Notes under the pieces: model-generated | Databases searched by the model: none | What the model saw: only the letters and a program-made list of their open reading frames with translations | What the model was told of the DNA's origin: nothing | Translations under genes and position numbers: made by a program | Source: Eubacterium sp. | Lineage (GTDB): Bacteria; Bacillota; Clostridia; Lachnospirales; Lachnospiraceae | Direction: 5' to 3' | Assembly (NCBI GenBank): GCA_022791495.1 | Contig: JAAVZE010000037.1 | Span: 1 to 60,035, forward strand | Length of the DNA: 60,035 nucleotides | In this document: piece after piece, positions 59,925 to 60,035 of the stretch | Position numbering within the stretch: position 1 is the stretch's first letter | Layout: every line of letters begins with the position of its first letter

Positions 59925-60035
59925 ATGAATAAGCGTTACTGTAATGGCATGGTGCATGTTATAAAACAGGGGGAAACTCTGTATCAGCTCAGCAGAAGAT
60001 ACCGGGTGCCCCTGGCACTGATCCTTCGGGCGAAC
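59925..60035 (+). CDS. LysM-domain protein, N-terminal fragment
   Basis: The first 37 codons of a gene cut by the window edge. VIKQGETLYQLSRRYRVPLALILRAN is the start of a LysM fold (binding to N-acetylglucosamine-containing polymers such as peptidoglycan), beginning at residue 13 without a signal peptide. GGAGGG lies 6 bases before the ATG. A cytosolic or spore-related LysM protein is suggested by the missing signal, but the rest of the gene is not visible. Confidence 0.8.
   Translation, partial: MNKRYCNGMVHVIKQGETLYQLSRRYRVPLALILRAN

Overview
The window looks like chromosomal DNA of an anaerobic Firmicute of the Clostridia, most likely a Lachnospiraceae. The reasons are: strong GGAGG-type ribosome sites with frequent GTG and TTG starts; Gram-positive lipoproteins and two-component systems; a cdaA-cdaR (c-di-AMP) locus; a very long 2-hydroxyacyl-CoA dehydratase activase typical of Clostridia; and a secreted GH43 enzyme with a lysine-rich Fn3-like tail of the kind common in that family. 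The genus cannot be fixed by eye. No tRNA, rRNA, CRISPR array, transposase or phage gene was seen.

Region 1 (1-32733, all on the + strand) is a dense island of about 35 genes. It combines nonulosonic (sialic/pseudaminic-like) sugar genes with small discrete acyl-carrier enzymes. The acyl part has five acyl carrier proteins, three complete KAS III-type ketosynthases, one KAS-like protein that lacks the active-site cysteine, three FabG-like reductases, a FabZ-like dehydratase, a ThDP-dependent carboligase-like enzyme, a LuxE/LuxC/AMP-ligase trio and a DltA-like adenylation enzyme. The sugar part has a PseB-type dehydratase, a DegT-type aminotransferase, two NeuB-type synthases of different subtypes, a cytidylyltransferase, an RmlD-like reductase and a PseH-like acetyltransferase. 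Tailoring and transfer genes include a formyltransferase, an AAC(3)-fold acyltransferase, several GNATs, a VOC-fold protein, a methyltransferase, an aldo/keto reductase, a DUF4910-type zinc peptidase, a radical SAM/SPASM protein and a KpsS-like glycosyltransferase. The simplest reading is a surface-glycan island in which a nonulosonic acid is decorated with short acyl or aminoacyl groups built on dedicated ACPs. The chemistry is not predictable from the sequence and this is the best candidate for something undescribed. The island ends at a strong terminator (32771-32812).

Region 2 (32851-38154, +) starts at a clear sigma-A promoter. It encodes a hybrid histidine kinase, an orphan sugar-binding lipoprotein and an unrecognised lipoprotein, probably a nutrient-sensing unit. 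Region 3 (38276-42834, -) holds a secreted GH43 glycosidase with its own promoter, then a classical OmpR-type response regulator and histidine kinase. Region 4 (43025-49253, +) is divergent from that two-component system. It holds a 760-residue lipoprotein (repeat domain plus solute-binding domain), two sugar-type ABC permeases without an ATPase, a MacA/HlyD-like adaptor and a MacB-core-like protein without an FtsX domain.

Region 5 (49332-55302, +) is a housekeeping block: two membrane proteins, diadenylate cyclase cdaA, its regulator cdaR, 2-isopropylmalate synthase leuA and a small unknown protein, closed by a strong terminator. Region 6 (55462-59685, -) is one giant gene of the 2-hydroxyacyl-CoA dehydratase activase family with its own promoter. 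The window ends in the first 37 codons of a LysM protein on the + strand.
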